Origin: JBECKR01 sp040235415
Lineage (GTDB): Bacteria; Acidobacteriota; Polarisedimenticolia; Polarisedimenticolales; Polarisedimenticolaceae
Direction of reading: 5' to 3'
NCBI GenBank assembly: GCA_040235415.1
Contig: JBECKR010000383.1
Location: forward strand, 1 to 29,216
Length of the DNA stretch: 29,216 nucleotides
Position 1 is the stretch's first letter; every line of letters starts with the position of its first letter. Shown here in pieces: positions 17,390-24,894 of the stretch. The notes below the pieces were generated by a model. That model ran no database searches and was not told the DNA's origin. It saw only the letters and a program-made list of their open reading frames with translations. Both the position numbers and the translations under genes were made by a program.

Positions 17390-17483
17390 GATTCCGGCGG
17401 TCCCGCCGTCGTGGGGCCACGGGGCCCGTTAGACCGGTGACTTTGCGTCGCCACCTTTCGATGGCTTTGCCCTTGTCAGAATC
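17390..17483 (-). promoter_or_regulatory. c-di-GMP-I (GEMM-I) riboswitch
   Basis: Read on the minus strand the hallmarks occur in the right order. GATTC (17483-17479) can pair with GAATC (17394-17390) as P1. AGGGCAAAG follows at about 17473. CCATC-GAAA-GGTGG (17464-17451) is a 5-bp stem with the expected GNRA tetraloop. GACGCAAAG (17449-17441) is the ligand-pocket strand. CACCGGTCTAA (to 17429) carries the tetraloop-receptor side, and a GC-rich P3 arm follows. The total of 94 nt suits the class. It lies 72 nt upstream of the DUF11 gene. CCTCG (17370-17366) can pair with CGAGG of the ribosome site (17328-17324), suggesting translational control. Whether the ligand switches the gene on or off cannot be read. 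Confidence 0.9.
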
Positions 17484-17536
17484 GCGTCGAGTTCAACGGT
17501 TCGGATTCGCGGCTTGTACGAACCTCCTGGCGGAAG

Positions 17537-17560
17537 CTGCCGGCGTCACGCCGCCGGCAG
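17537..17560 (-). terminator. Hairpin spanning the stop codon of the TonB-like gene
   Basis: CTGCCGGCG and CGCCGGCAG form a perfect 9-bp stem with a 6-nt loop that contains the TGA stop. No U-run follows, so strong intrinsic termination is doubtful. It sits between the energy-transducing genes and the riboswitch leader and could reduce read-through. Confidence 0.4.
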
Positions 17561-19018
17561 GAAATCGATCGGGTACACGATCGTCAGGGCCTCGACGTCC
17601 TTCGCTCCGAAGTTGATCGTCCGGACGCGATCCACGACCTGCGTGGCGAGATCCGGCGCGTCCATGTCCGACGACTGCAGCTTGCACATCGACACGCTGC
17701 CGTCCGGCTCGATCGTCAGGCGCAGCACCATCTGACCTCGCAGGGTGGGATCCTTGCGCAGCTCCCGGTTGTACAGCCGGTAGAACGCCGCCTTGTAACG
17801 GTCGAACACGATCTGGATCTCTTCGTCGGTGCGGGAAGCGCCGGGCCCGCCGCGCGCGAGCGGCCGGCCGCCCCCCCCGATCGACGCGATCGGGCTGGTC
17901 GCGCGACCGACCTCCACGCCCTGGATCCCGCCGCCGGCGCCGCCGCCGCCACCGCCTCCGCCGCCGCCCACGCCGAGGCTCAGCGACGCGAGGTTGATGC
18001 CGCCGCTCGAGCCCGGAGCGTTCGTCGTCAACATCGAGCGCGACGGCATCGACGCCCGGCTCGTGTCATCCGCGGTGCCGAGACGCGCGTCCGCTCCGAG
18101 GCGGGACGCGACCTTGTCCTTCGCGAGGCTCGCGAACTCGTCACGGAACGCCAGGATCCCGGATTTTGCCACCGTCTTCTGGGGCGACCCCGCCGCGGCG
18201 ACCTCGGGCGTCTCGGGCGCGGGCTGCCCCGGCCGGTCGGCCGGCGGCGAGTCCGCCTCGGCGACGGCCTGGGTCTCCTGCGGCTTCTCGGACGGCTTCG
18301 GCTTGTCTTCCGGCTTCGGTTTCTCTTCCTCGGGCGGCGTCTGCTCCGGCTTCTCCGCGACGAGCGGCGGCGGCGGCACGGGCTTCACCTGCGCCTGCCG
18401 GATGAGCTGCACGAGGCGCCGGGGCATGTCCTCCGGCTTGAAGCGCTCGGGCAGCGGCAGGTCGATCATCGGGAGGAGCGCGCCGAGGATGAGGCTTGCG
18501 AGCATCGATCCGGCCAGCGCCTTGCGGAAGCGTCTGTCGTCCTCGCCGCCGCGCGCCCAGGCCATGAGCTGGACGCGACGCGGCAGCGCGCTGATGTCCC
18601 GCTCGACGGTCCACTCCTGCTTGCGGCGTTCCTCCGCCTCCAGGATGTCGTCGAGGTCGGCGCCGAGGATCTCGAGGTTGTCCCGTTGGCGGCCGATCGC
18701 CTCGACGATCGCCCGGCGTCGCCCGTCGAGCTCGTCGAGCTGCGCCCCGAAGGCGCCGATGCGCTCACGCACGTCGCGGAGCTGCTCCGCCACCCGGGCC
18801 GGCTCCATCCGCTCGCCCCAAAACAGCGAGGCGGCGCCGAGCTCACCGAGCTTCTCGAGAGAGCCGCAGGCGTTGTCCAGCAGCTCGTGCTGGGCTCGCT
18901 GCGGAGCCAGCTTCTCGACTTCGTCGTCGACGGCGCGCAGGTCGGTGGCGAGGTCCTGCAGTCTCCCGCGGACCTCGTCGACCTGGGCGCGCAGTTCCCG
19001 TTCTTCCTGAGACTTCAT
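17546..19018 (-). CDS. TonB-like protein with AgmX/PglI-type C-terminal domain
   Basis: A 490-residue inner-membrane protein. Residues 1-145 are a cytoplasmic coiled coil (ELRAQVDEVRGRLQDLATDL), unusual for TonB proteins. One membrane helix lies at about 167-186 (ALAGSMLASLILGALLP). A Pro/Lys/Glu-rich periplasmic spacer (KPVPPPPLVAEKPEQTPPEE) and a poly-Gly stretch follow. The C-terminal domain (about 397-490) begins TDEEIQIVFDRYKAAFYRLY and contains LRLTIEPDGSVSMCKL and VDRVRTINFG, as in AgmX/PglI and TonB-like transducers. It should carry force or energy from the ExbB/ExbD complex to the outer membrane. ATG at 19018 has AGGTG upstream and lies 23 nt after exbD2. A run of eight G in the coding strand (17878-17871) sits in the Gly-rich spacer. 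Confidence 0.88.
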   Translation of the reverse strand: MKSQEERELRAQVDEVRGRLQDLATDLRAVDDEVEKLAPQRAQHELLDNACGSLEKLGELGAASLFWGERMEPARVAEQLRDVRERIGAFGAQLDELDGRRRAIVEAIGRQRDNLEILGADLDDILEAEERRKQEWTVERDISALPRRVQLMAWARGGEDDRRFRKALAGSMLASLILGALLPMIDLPLPERFKPEDMPRRLVQLIRQAQVKPVPPPPLVAEKPEQTPPEEEKPKPEDKPKPSEKPQETQAVAEADSPPADRPGQPAPETPEVAAAGSPQKTVAKSGILAFRDEFASLAKDKVASRLGADARLGTADDTSRASMPSRSMLTTNAPGSSGGINLASLSLGVGGGGGGGGGGAGGGIQGVEVGRATSPIASIGGGGRPLARGGPGASRTDEEIQIVFDRYKAAFYRLYNRELRKDPTLRGQMVLRLTIEPDGSVSMCKLQSSDMDAPDLATQVVDRVRTINFGAKDVEALTIVYPIDFLPAA

Positions 19019-19041
19019 GCCTGCACCTGGTCCTGTCGGTC

Positions 19042-19539
19042 TTAGGTCGATTGGGCCGATTTTTGGATCACGGCCAACGACACTCGCGTGTAGCCCTGCG
19101 CCGTGCACGTGGCCATGACCTTCTTCAAGACGCTGAAGGGGACCGACCGGTCCGCGAGGACGGTCACCTCCTGGCTGTCCGCCACGGCCTTCGTGCTCAC
19201 GCCGATGACGCTCTCGCTGAGCTCGGCGAGCCGCGCGCGGATCGGCTCGATCACGGGGTTCTGGGTCGTCCGGATGTCGGCCACGCGCGCGACCGGCACG
19301 CCCTGCACCAGAACGTCGTCCGTGGTCACGAGAATGACGACGGTCTCGCGCGGCTTGGCCTCGACGACGGACTCCGGCAGCTTGATCTGCTTCGGCTGCT
19401 GCAGCGTCTCGACCGTGGCCGAGTTGACCATCAGGAAGAAGACCAGGATCGTGAACACGTCCATCAGCGAGGTCAGGTTCAACTTCGCCGCGCCGCGCCT
19501 GTGGCGCGTCATGCGTGCGATCCGGCGCGAGACCCTCAT
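19042..19539 (-). CDS. exbD: ExbD/TolR-type biopolymer transporter, with membrane Asp
   Basis: A 165-residue protein with one N-terminal helix (SLMDVFTILVFFLMVNS) and a periplasmic domain with TolR-like features (VTVLADRSVPFSVLKKVMAT). Asp27 in LTSLMDVF matches the proton-carrying residue of ExbD/TolR/MotB. It forms a channel with ExbB. The start overlaps the preceding exbD-like gene as ATGA, so both are made together. Confidence 0.92.
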   Translation of the reverse strand: MRVSRRIARMTRHRRGAAKLNLTSLMDVFTILVFFLMVNSATVETLQQPKQIKLPESVVEAKPRETVVILVTTDDVLVQGVPVARVADIRTTQNPVIEPIRARLAELSESVIGVSTKAVADSQEVTVLADRSVPFSVLKKVMATCTAQGYTRVSLAVIQKSAQST

Positions 19540-20018
19540 GGCGCATCTCCTATGGATATCGCCGTGAACAGGTCGGCACGGGCCGCCTGCCCGCCGGCGT
19601 GTGTCTCGACGCTTCGCACGGTATCCATGACCTGGATGAGGTTGTCGTACTGGATGTCGGGCTCGAGCAGCACCGAGGCGTCTTCCTTCTCCGGGTACTC
19701 GTGCTTGATGGCCACGAGGTACTCGGAGAGCTTCGACAGGTCGTACGCGTCGCCCGTCTTCGGGATCGCGGCGATCACCTTCGCGCCGTCCATGATCTCG
19801 AGCCCCGCCTGGCGGACGACGACCTCGACCCGGAAGGTCGGGGTGACCGGCTCCTCGCTCCGGGCGCTCGGCAAATCGAGCTCGGCGATCGTGATCCGCG
19901 AGAAGACCGCGGTGATGAGCAAGAACGGTACGAGCACCACCATCAGGTTCATGAAGGTGGTCATGTCGAGCTCGGGCGCGTCCTTGGACCGGCGCCGGTA
20001 GTGGTGTGCTCTCGCCAT
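19536..20018 (-). CDS. ExbD/TolR-type protein lacking the membrane Asp
   Basis: A 160-residue ExbD-family protein: a basic N-terminus, one helix (TTFMNLMVVLVPFLLITAVF) and a periplasmic domain ending in IQVMDTVRSVET. The residue matching the proton-carrying Asp is Asn24 (FMNLMVV), while the second ExbD keeps Asp. It may act as a structural partner in a mixed ExbD complex. It lies 6 nt after exbB and overlaps the second exbD by 4 nt. Confidence 0.9.
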   Translation of the reverse strand: MARAHHYRRRSKDAPELDMTTFMNLMVVLVPFLLITAVFSRITIAELDLPSARSEEPVTPTFRVEVVVRQAGLEIMDGAKVIAAIPKTGDAYDLSKLSEYLVAIKHEYPEKEDASVLLEPDIQYDNLIQVMDTVRSVETHAGGQAARADLFTAISIGDAP

Positions 20019-20024
20019 GGCCGT

Positions 20025-20675
20025 TTACACCGCGATCTGGCGTTTCGCCATCGCCGTGATGACGTTGAGCGCCTTGACCGACGCCATCTCGAGGCTGTCG
20101 ACGATCTCACCCGTCTTGGCCGCGAGCACCGAGTGCGTCACGAGCAGCGGGATCGCGGCGATCAGCCCGAAAGCCGTCGTGTTCATCGCCACCGAGATGC
20201 TGGCGGACAGCAGGTCGGCCTTCTCCGCCGGATTGGCGTTCGCCACGGCCGTGAACGCCTGGATCAGGCCCATGATCGTACCCAGCAGGCCGAGCAGCGT
20301 GGCGATGCTCGCTCCGAGCGCGACGTAGGCCGTGCGCTTCTCGAGCTGCGGGATGATCTCCATCATGCTCTCTTCCATGGCGATCTCGATGTCCTCGCGG
20401 CGGCGCACCGCGCCCTGGCGCGCGAGACCCATGGAGAGGAGCCGCGACACCGTGGAGTCGTCCTCGCTGGTCATCTCTCGAGCTTTGTCGAAGTCCCCGC
20501 TGGCGAGGGCGGGCTCGAGCTTGCTCCACATCCCTTCGTTCCTGCGTTTGACCAACGTGAGCGTGAAGTAGCGCTCGATCGCGATCGCGATGCCGACCGC
20601 GAACACGAGCAGGATGGGGTACATGAACGGTCCCCCGGCCACGAAGAATCTCACCATCGAATACAGAGCATCCAT
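20025..20675 (-). CDS. exbB: ExbB/TolQ/MotA-family proton channel protein
   Basis: A 216-residue inner-membrane protein with three helices. The first is GGPFMYPILLVFAVGIAIAI; the second holds the family motif LLGLLGTIMGLIQAF; the third has SVAMNTTAFGLIAAIPLL. A cytoplasmic segment lies between helices 1 and 2. It uses the proton gradient together with the two ExbD proteins and powers the TonB-like transducer. ATG at 20675 is chosen because GGAGGG precedes it by about 6 nt; an upstream ATG would add six residues. It lies 70 nt after the small exported protein gene. Confidence 0.93.
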   Translation of the reverse strand: MDALYSMVRFFVAGGPFMYPILLVFAVGIAIAIERYFTLTLVKRRNEGMWSKLEPALASGDFDKAREMTSEDDSTVSRLLSMGLARQGAVRRREDIEIAMEESMMEIIPQLEKRTAYVALGASIATLLGLLGTIMGLIQAFTAVANANPAEKADLLSASISVAMNTTAFGLIAAIPLLVTHSVLAAKTGEIVDSLEMASVKALNVITAMAKRQIAV

Positions 20676-20745
20676 CGTCGAACCCTCCGGCAACTAGCCT
20701 CTCGAGTGTCTCCAACGACCGACCACAAAGCACCTCGACGGCCGC

Positions 20746-21108
20746 TCACGGCGTCGTTTCGGACCTGATCTCCCAGTACCTCAGCGCCCGCAGGAACACT
20801 TCCCGGTCCACGGGCTGCCTGGAGTCGTCGAGCATCGTCGAGATGCCGACGGCGGCGCCGATCTCCGAGCTCTTCCACGGAACGATCACCAGCGACTTCG
20901 GCGCTTCCTGGTTGCCCAGGATGGACATCCCGGAGATCTCCTTCGCGCCTTCCTTCTTCTGGGCCTCGGCCGGCGCCTCTTTCGACGCCTCGGCCGTTGC
21001 CGTCTCCTCGGTGGACCCGGCGGCCCGCTCGCGTGGGGCGGTGTCGTCGGCCAGCGCGACGCACGTCGCCAACAGCATCAACAGGACGAACGACGGGTAG
21101 CGGCTCAT
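20746..21108 (-). CDS. Small exported protein of the ExbBD/TPR cluster
   Basis: A 120-residue protein. It has a signal peptide (SFVLLMLLATCVALA), an acidic/Ala-rich linker, and a compact C-terminal segment with ISGMSILGNQEAPKSL and VIVPWKSSEIG. I recall similar segments in proteins next to ExbB/ExbD/TPR clusters but know no function. It overlaps the preceding TPR lipoprotein gene as ATGA, with AGGAGG upstream of ATG 21108. Confidence 0.8.
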   Translation of the reverse strand: MSRYPSFVLLMLLATCVALADDTAPRERAAGSTEETATAEASKEAPAEAQKKEGAKEISGMSILGNQEAPKSLVIVPWKSSEIGAAVGISTMLDDSRQPVDREVFLRALRYWEIRSETTP

Positions 21109-21803
21109 GGCGCCTCCTGTCGGCTCGCACGGTTGCGAAGGTCGGCCACCCACTTGACGACCTCGGCGTCGTCCGGGACGAGCCGGCTGTACGCCTCGTA
21201 GTGCTCGAGCGCGCACGCGTAGTCCCCGAGGTACAGGTCGCACAGGATGGCGAGGTTGCGGTGCGCGTAGTGAAAACCGGCGAACTGTGCCAGCGCGGCC
21301 TCGTAGCTGGCGCGCGACTTCGCGAACTCGCCCTTGCGCCGCTGCACCAGACCGAGCTCGTTGTACGCGGCGGGGTGGTGCGGATCCAGCTCCAGGGCCC
21401 GGTTCAGGCTGGCTTCGGCGCGGTCCAGGTCTCCGGTTCGCGCGTACGCCATCCCGAGAGCGATGTGCGCCGCGGTCATCTCGGGCGCTCGTTCGGTCAC
21501 CTGCTGCAGCAACGCGATGCCCGGCTCGTAGCGCGCGTCTTGCAGCATGCGGATCGCCGCGTCGTAGTCGGCGCGCACTTCGGGCGGGACCTCGGCGTGC
21601 TGCGTGATGGTGAAGCCGCCCGCGTCCTGCTGGACGTCCACCAGCGCGGCCGGCGGCTCCGCCGGAGCGCTCGCCGCCGGCGGCACGCCGGCGGTCCCCG
21701 GTCGGCGGGTGACCGTCGAGCAGCTTACGGCGAGGAGCAGGACCAGCCACCCCACGCCGCAGGCGATCGCCCTCACGGGGCGGATGTCACTGCGGACTCG
21801 CAT
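21105..21803 (-). CDS. TPR lipoprotein (PilF/AglT-like)
   Basis: A 232-residue protein with a probable lipoprotein signal (LLLAVSCSTV; the lipobox is non-ideal). About four tetratricopeptide repeats follow, such as AHIALGMAYARTGDLDRAEA, AAYNELGLVQRRKGEFAKS and HYAHRNLAILCDLYLGDYAC. Small TPR lipoproteins of this kind help assemble outer-membrane complexes. It overlaps the large TPR lipoprotein gene by 17 nt and the next gene by 4 nt. Confidence 0.87.
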   Translation of the reverse strand: MRVRSDIRPVRAIACGVGWLVLLLAVSCSTVTRRPGTAGVPPAASAPAEPPAALVDVQQDAGGFTITQHAEVPPEVRADYDAAIRMLQDARYEPGIALLQQVTERAPEMTAAHIALGMAYARTGDLDRAEASLNRALELDPHHPAAYNELGLVQRRKGEFAKSRASYEAALAQFAGFHYAHRNLAILCDLYLGDYACALEHYEAYSRLVPDDAEVVKWVADLRNRASRQEAP

Positions 21804-24800
21804 GTCCCACCACTTTGTCGTCCTCGGCCGTAGGCCCCAGGTGCGACGTCTGGATCGGGTCGCTCGGGGGCGCCGCCTCCGCGCTGCCCGCCGTCGGGAC
21901 GGGAACCTGCGAGGCGGGCGTGCGGTACGCGTAGGTGTCGATCGCGCCGGGGAAGTCGCTGCTGAGCTCGTTCTTCGCGTAGCGCCCGGGGACCATCTCC
22001 GCGAGCCGGCCCAGGCTCTTCTGCGTCCAGTCGTCGTAGACGCCCGCGTGCAACAGCTCGAGGTTCTTCTCGTGCAGGCCGATCGCCTTCTCCTCGAACG
22101 GGAACGCTTCCTCCTCGAGGGCCAGCTCGTATTGCTCGAGGTCCGCGGGCGCCAAGTCGGCGGGCCTCTCCGACTCCGCCAGCGCGCGGCTGAAGTCGAA
22201 GTAGGTCTCGGCCATGTAGTACGTCGCGGCCGCCGTCACGTCCGCGATCTCGTAGTCCACGAGCTTCTCCATGGCCGCGATCGTGGCGTCCATGCGCCGC
22301 TTCTTCTCCTGTAGGCTTTCCTCGAACGGCTGCACCAGCTTCGCGGCGACGCACTCGCGATAGATCCCCTCCGCCAGGACCAGCGCCGAGCGCCCGGCGA
22401 GCGTGCGGGTGCGGGCGGTCCTGTCCGGGCCGGCTTCCGCGTCGATGCGAACGATCTCGGCCAGCTGTTCCCGATACGCCGCGTCGTCGTGCGCCGCCTT
22501 GTGGATCTCGGCGATCTTGGAGCGGGTCTCGAGGGCCGTCTCGACCGGCTCGGGGAACTCGTCGACGTAGCGCCCGTACACCTCCAGCGCGCGCTCGGGG
22601 GCTTGCGACTGCTCGTAGAGGTCTCCGGCGACGAGCAGCGCCTCGCTGCGGAGGGCCGGATCGTCGGACTGCGACGCGATGCGCTCGTATTCCTCGGCCG
22701 ACCGCGACAGCTGCCCGCTCTCGCGATAGGCACGGGCGATCTGCTTGGTGGCCTCGAGCCGCAGCTCGTGCTCGGGGTAGGACTCGCGGAAGTTCTCGAA
22801 CGTTTCCGCGGCCTCGGTCCAGCTCTCCGCCCGCATCAGCGCGGCTCCGGCGTCGTACTCGGCCGTCGGGCGGATGGTCGACGTCGGTGCGGCCGAGCGG
22901 ATCCTCAAGAAATGACCGGCCGCCGCACGGAAGTCCCCCGCCTCGTTCGCGAGCTCGCCCTGCTTGTAGATCGAGGCGGCGAGGTTGTCGACGAACGCGG
23001 CGTGCGACTCGTCGTCCTCGGGAGTCGCCGCCAGCACCTCGGTGTAGGCGCGCTCGGCCCGCGGGTAATCAGCGAGCTCGAACGAGCCGTGCGCGACTAC
23101 GATCCACGCGGAGCGCCGGATGGCCGCGTCCGCGCCGGGATACGTATCGATGACGCGCTGGGCGGCCGCCACGGCTTCGGTGTAGGTCTTCATCTCGTAC
23201 ATGTCGTCGGCGGCCGCGCCGAGGATCGCTGCGGCATGCTCGTCGTCCGGGAACGAGTCGGCGAAGTGCAGCGAGCTCGCCACCGTATCGCGCCTGACGG
23301 CGTCCCTGAGTCCCTCGTCCGCGACCTTCAGCTGCTCGCGGTAGGCGTAGACCGCGGCGTAGCCCGCGGCCGCCGACTGCTCGTGCGGCGGATACCCGTA
23401 GGCGGTGCGCTCGTACTGCTTCGCCGCCGCACCGAAGTCCTCGTGCTCGAGGAGAAGGTCGGCGAGGCGGTAGTTCATCGGCGGCGAATCCGGGTCCTTC
23501 GGGAACGACTCGAGGTAGTCGCCGTACCACCGCAGGGCTTCGCGATAGTCCGCGAGCTTCTCGTCCGGTTCCTGCGCGTTCTGGTACTGCGCGTGATAGT
23601 GCTCCGCGAGGTCCTTCAGGTTCGCCTTCAGATAGGCCAGCACCTCCGGCGACTCTTCGGGCTCGAAGTGCTGCCAGTATTCGGCGTGCAGGCCGTACGT
23701 GGACGCGAACTCGCGCTTGGCCTCGAGCACGAGCTTGGGGAACCCGCCCTTGGTGAAGGTGTCCACGACTCGCATGCCGAATCGCGGCGCGGCGCGGTGG
23801 AACGGATAGAGCGCGACGAACGCCCGGTACGTCTTCGCGGCATCGTCGTAGCGCAGCTTCGCGAGGTAGTACTCGCCAAGGTTGTTGTAGACGCGGTCCT
23901 CGTACGAGCGATTCCCGAAGGTGGAGAAGTACTCCCCGACCGCTTCGGGCCCTCCGGAGTTGCTGAAGCTCAGGCTGATGACTCGGAAGGTATCGGCGAC
24001 GCGGCGTTCGTCCTCCTCCTCGTGCGTCTGATCGAAGTCGTAACCGATCGACACCTTGTAGTCGAGCAGGGCGACGAATTCGTGCAGGGCCTCCTCGTAA
24101 AGCTCCTGCTTGTAGTACGTCCAGCCGAGCTTGTAGAGCGCGAGCTCGTAGTACGAGGTTGCGGGTCCCATGCCGACGATCGCCGAGTAGGCGCTCTCGG
24201 CGTCGCGATAGCGCCGGCGCGTGAAGAAGTACTCGCCCCGTCTGAACTGCACCTCGTCGTAGTGCTCGGAATGGGGATTCGCCCGGATCAGGCGCTCCAT
24301 GGTCGCCATGGCCTCGTCGGTCTTGCCGAGCTCGTCGTACGCCCGCGCCTTCTGGTACAGGACCTTGTCGCTGTTCTCGTAGCTCGGGTACTCGGCGAGC
24401 AGCTTGTCGTAGAGGGCGATCGCTTCGAGCGCCGCCGCCGGGTCCGCGGCGGCGCCGCCCGCCGGCGGAATCGCGCTCTGCGCGGTCGTGCGCCGCTCGA
24501 AGTCCTGGTCGGATTCCCGCGGAGAGTCCTCGGCGACCGTCGCTGCGGGATCGGGCGTGCCGGTTGCTGCGTCCGCGGGCGTCCGAGCGGGCTCCGGCGC
24601 GGACATCCCGCGAGGCTTGCCGTCACCCGCGCGTATGCCGAACTGCTTCTCGATCTCGAGGTCCGCGAGTCGCCTCATCGCCTCCGGAGTCATCGCGGTC
24701 TCCGGCGTTTCCTCGAGGAACCGGCGGTAGCTCTCCATCGCCTGCTCGAGTCCCTGCTCGACCGTTGCCTCCTGGACGTCCGGCTGCACGGTACGGAGCT

Positions 24801-24894
24801 CCGCCAGCGTCCCCTGCGGCGGATTGTCGCGATGCGCGGCACAGCCGGCGAGGAGGGCCGGCGCCAGCAGCATCGCGATCGCGAGGCGACGCAT
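21787..24894 (-). CDS. Large TPR-repeat outer-membrane lipoprotein
   Basis: A 1035-residue protein with a clear lipobox (LLAGC, Cys18). A region rich in Pro, Ala and charge (residues ~100-175) precedes many TPR-like repeats, for example YQKARAYDELGKTDEAMATM, FRRGEYFFTRRRYRDAESAY and YKLGWTYYKQELYEEALHEF. The helical repeats continue to about 850. It is expected to be a periplasmic scaffold attached to the outer membrane. ATG at 24894 overlaps the stop of the preceding TPR gene as ATGA-type coupling. The frame runs upstream of this ATG inside the neighbour, but that part is not coding. Confidence 0.88.
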   Translation of the reverse strand: MRRLAIAMLLAPALLAGCAAHRDNPPQGTLAELRTVQPDVQEATVEQGLEQAMESYRRFLEETPETAMTPEAMRRLADLEIEKQFGIRAGDGKPRGMSAPEPARTPADAATGTPDPAATVAEDSPRESDQDFERRTTAQSAIPPAGGAAADPAAALEAIALYDKLLAEYPSYENSDKVLYQKARAYDELGKTDEAMATMERLIRANPHSEHYDEVQFRRGEYFFTRRRYRDAESAYSAIVGMGPATSYYELALYKLGWTYYKQELYEEALHEFVALLDYKVSIGYDFDQTHEEEDERRVADTFRVISLSFSNSGGPEAVGEYFSTFGNRSYEDRVYNNLGEYYLAKLRYDDAAKTYRAFVALYPFHRAAPRFGMRVVDTFTKGGFPKLVLEAKREFASTYGLHAEYWQHFEPEESPEVLAYLKANLKDLAEHYHAQYQNAQEPDEKLADYREALRWYGDYLESFPKDPDSPPMNYRLADLLLEHEDFGAAAKQYERTAYGYPPHEQSAAAGYAAVYAYREQLKVADEGLRDAVRRDTVASSLHFADSFPDDEHAAAILGAAADDMYEMKTYTEAVAAAQRVIDTYPGADAAIRRSAWIVVAHGSFELADYPRAERAYTEVLAATPEDDESHAAFVDNLAASIYKQGELANEAGDFRAAAGHFLRIRSAAPTSTIRPTAEYDAGAALMRAESWTEAAETFENFRESYPEHELRLEATKQIARAYRESGQLSRSAEEYERIASQSDDPALRSEALLVAGDLYEQSQAPERALEVYGRYVDEFPEPVETALETRSKIAEIHKAAHDDAAYREQLAEIVRIDAEAGPDRTARTRTLAGRSALVLAEGIYRECVAAKLVQPFEESLQEKKRRMDATIAAMEKLVDYEIADVTAAATYYMAETYFDFSRALAESERPADLAPADLEQYELALEEEAFPFEEKAIGLHEKNLELLHAGVYDDWTQKSLGRLAEMVPGRYAKNELSSDFPGAIDTYAYRTPASQVPVPTAGSAEAAPPSDPIQTSHLGPTAEDDKVVGHASPQ

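Noticed and set aside
17429..17435. GTCTAA on the minus strand as an ECF -10 upstream of the DUF11 gene
   Set aside because: No GGAA-type -35 at 16 nt, and the sequence is explained as the tetraloop-receptor part of the riboswitch.
7125..17440. Open frames of about 1700 codons on the plus strand opposite the two giant genes
   Set aside because: They mirror the real minus-strand genes in high-GC DNA, are rich in Arg/Val/Asp/Ala repeats with no domains, and the minus-strand products have signal peptides and clear domain order.
17930..17975. GCC/GCCGCC-rich stretch as a tandem DNA repeat
   Set aside because: It encodes a poly-Gly spacer in the TonB-like protein; common in this family and not a separate element.
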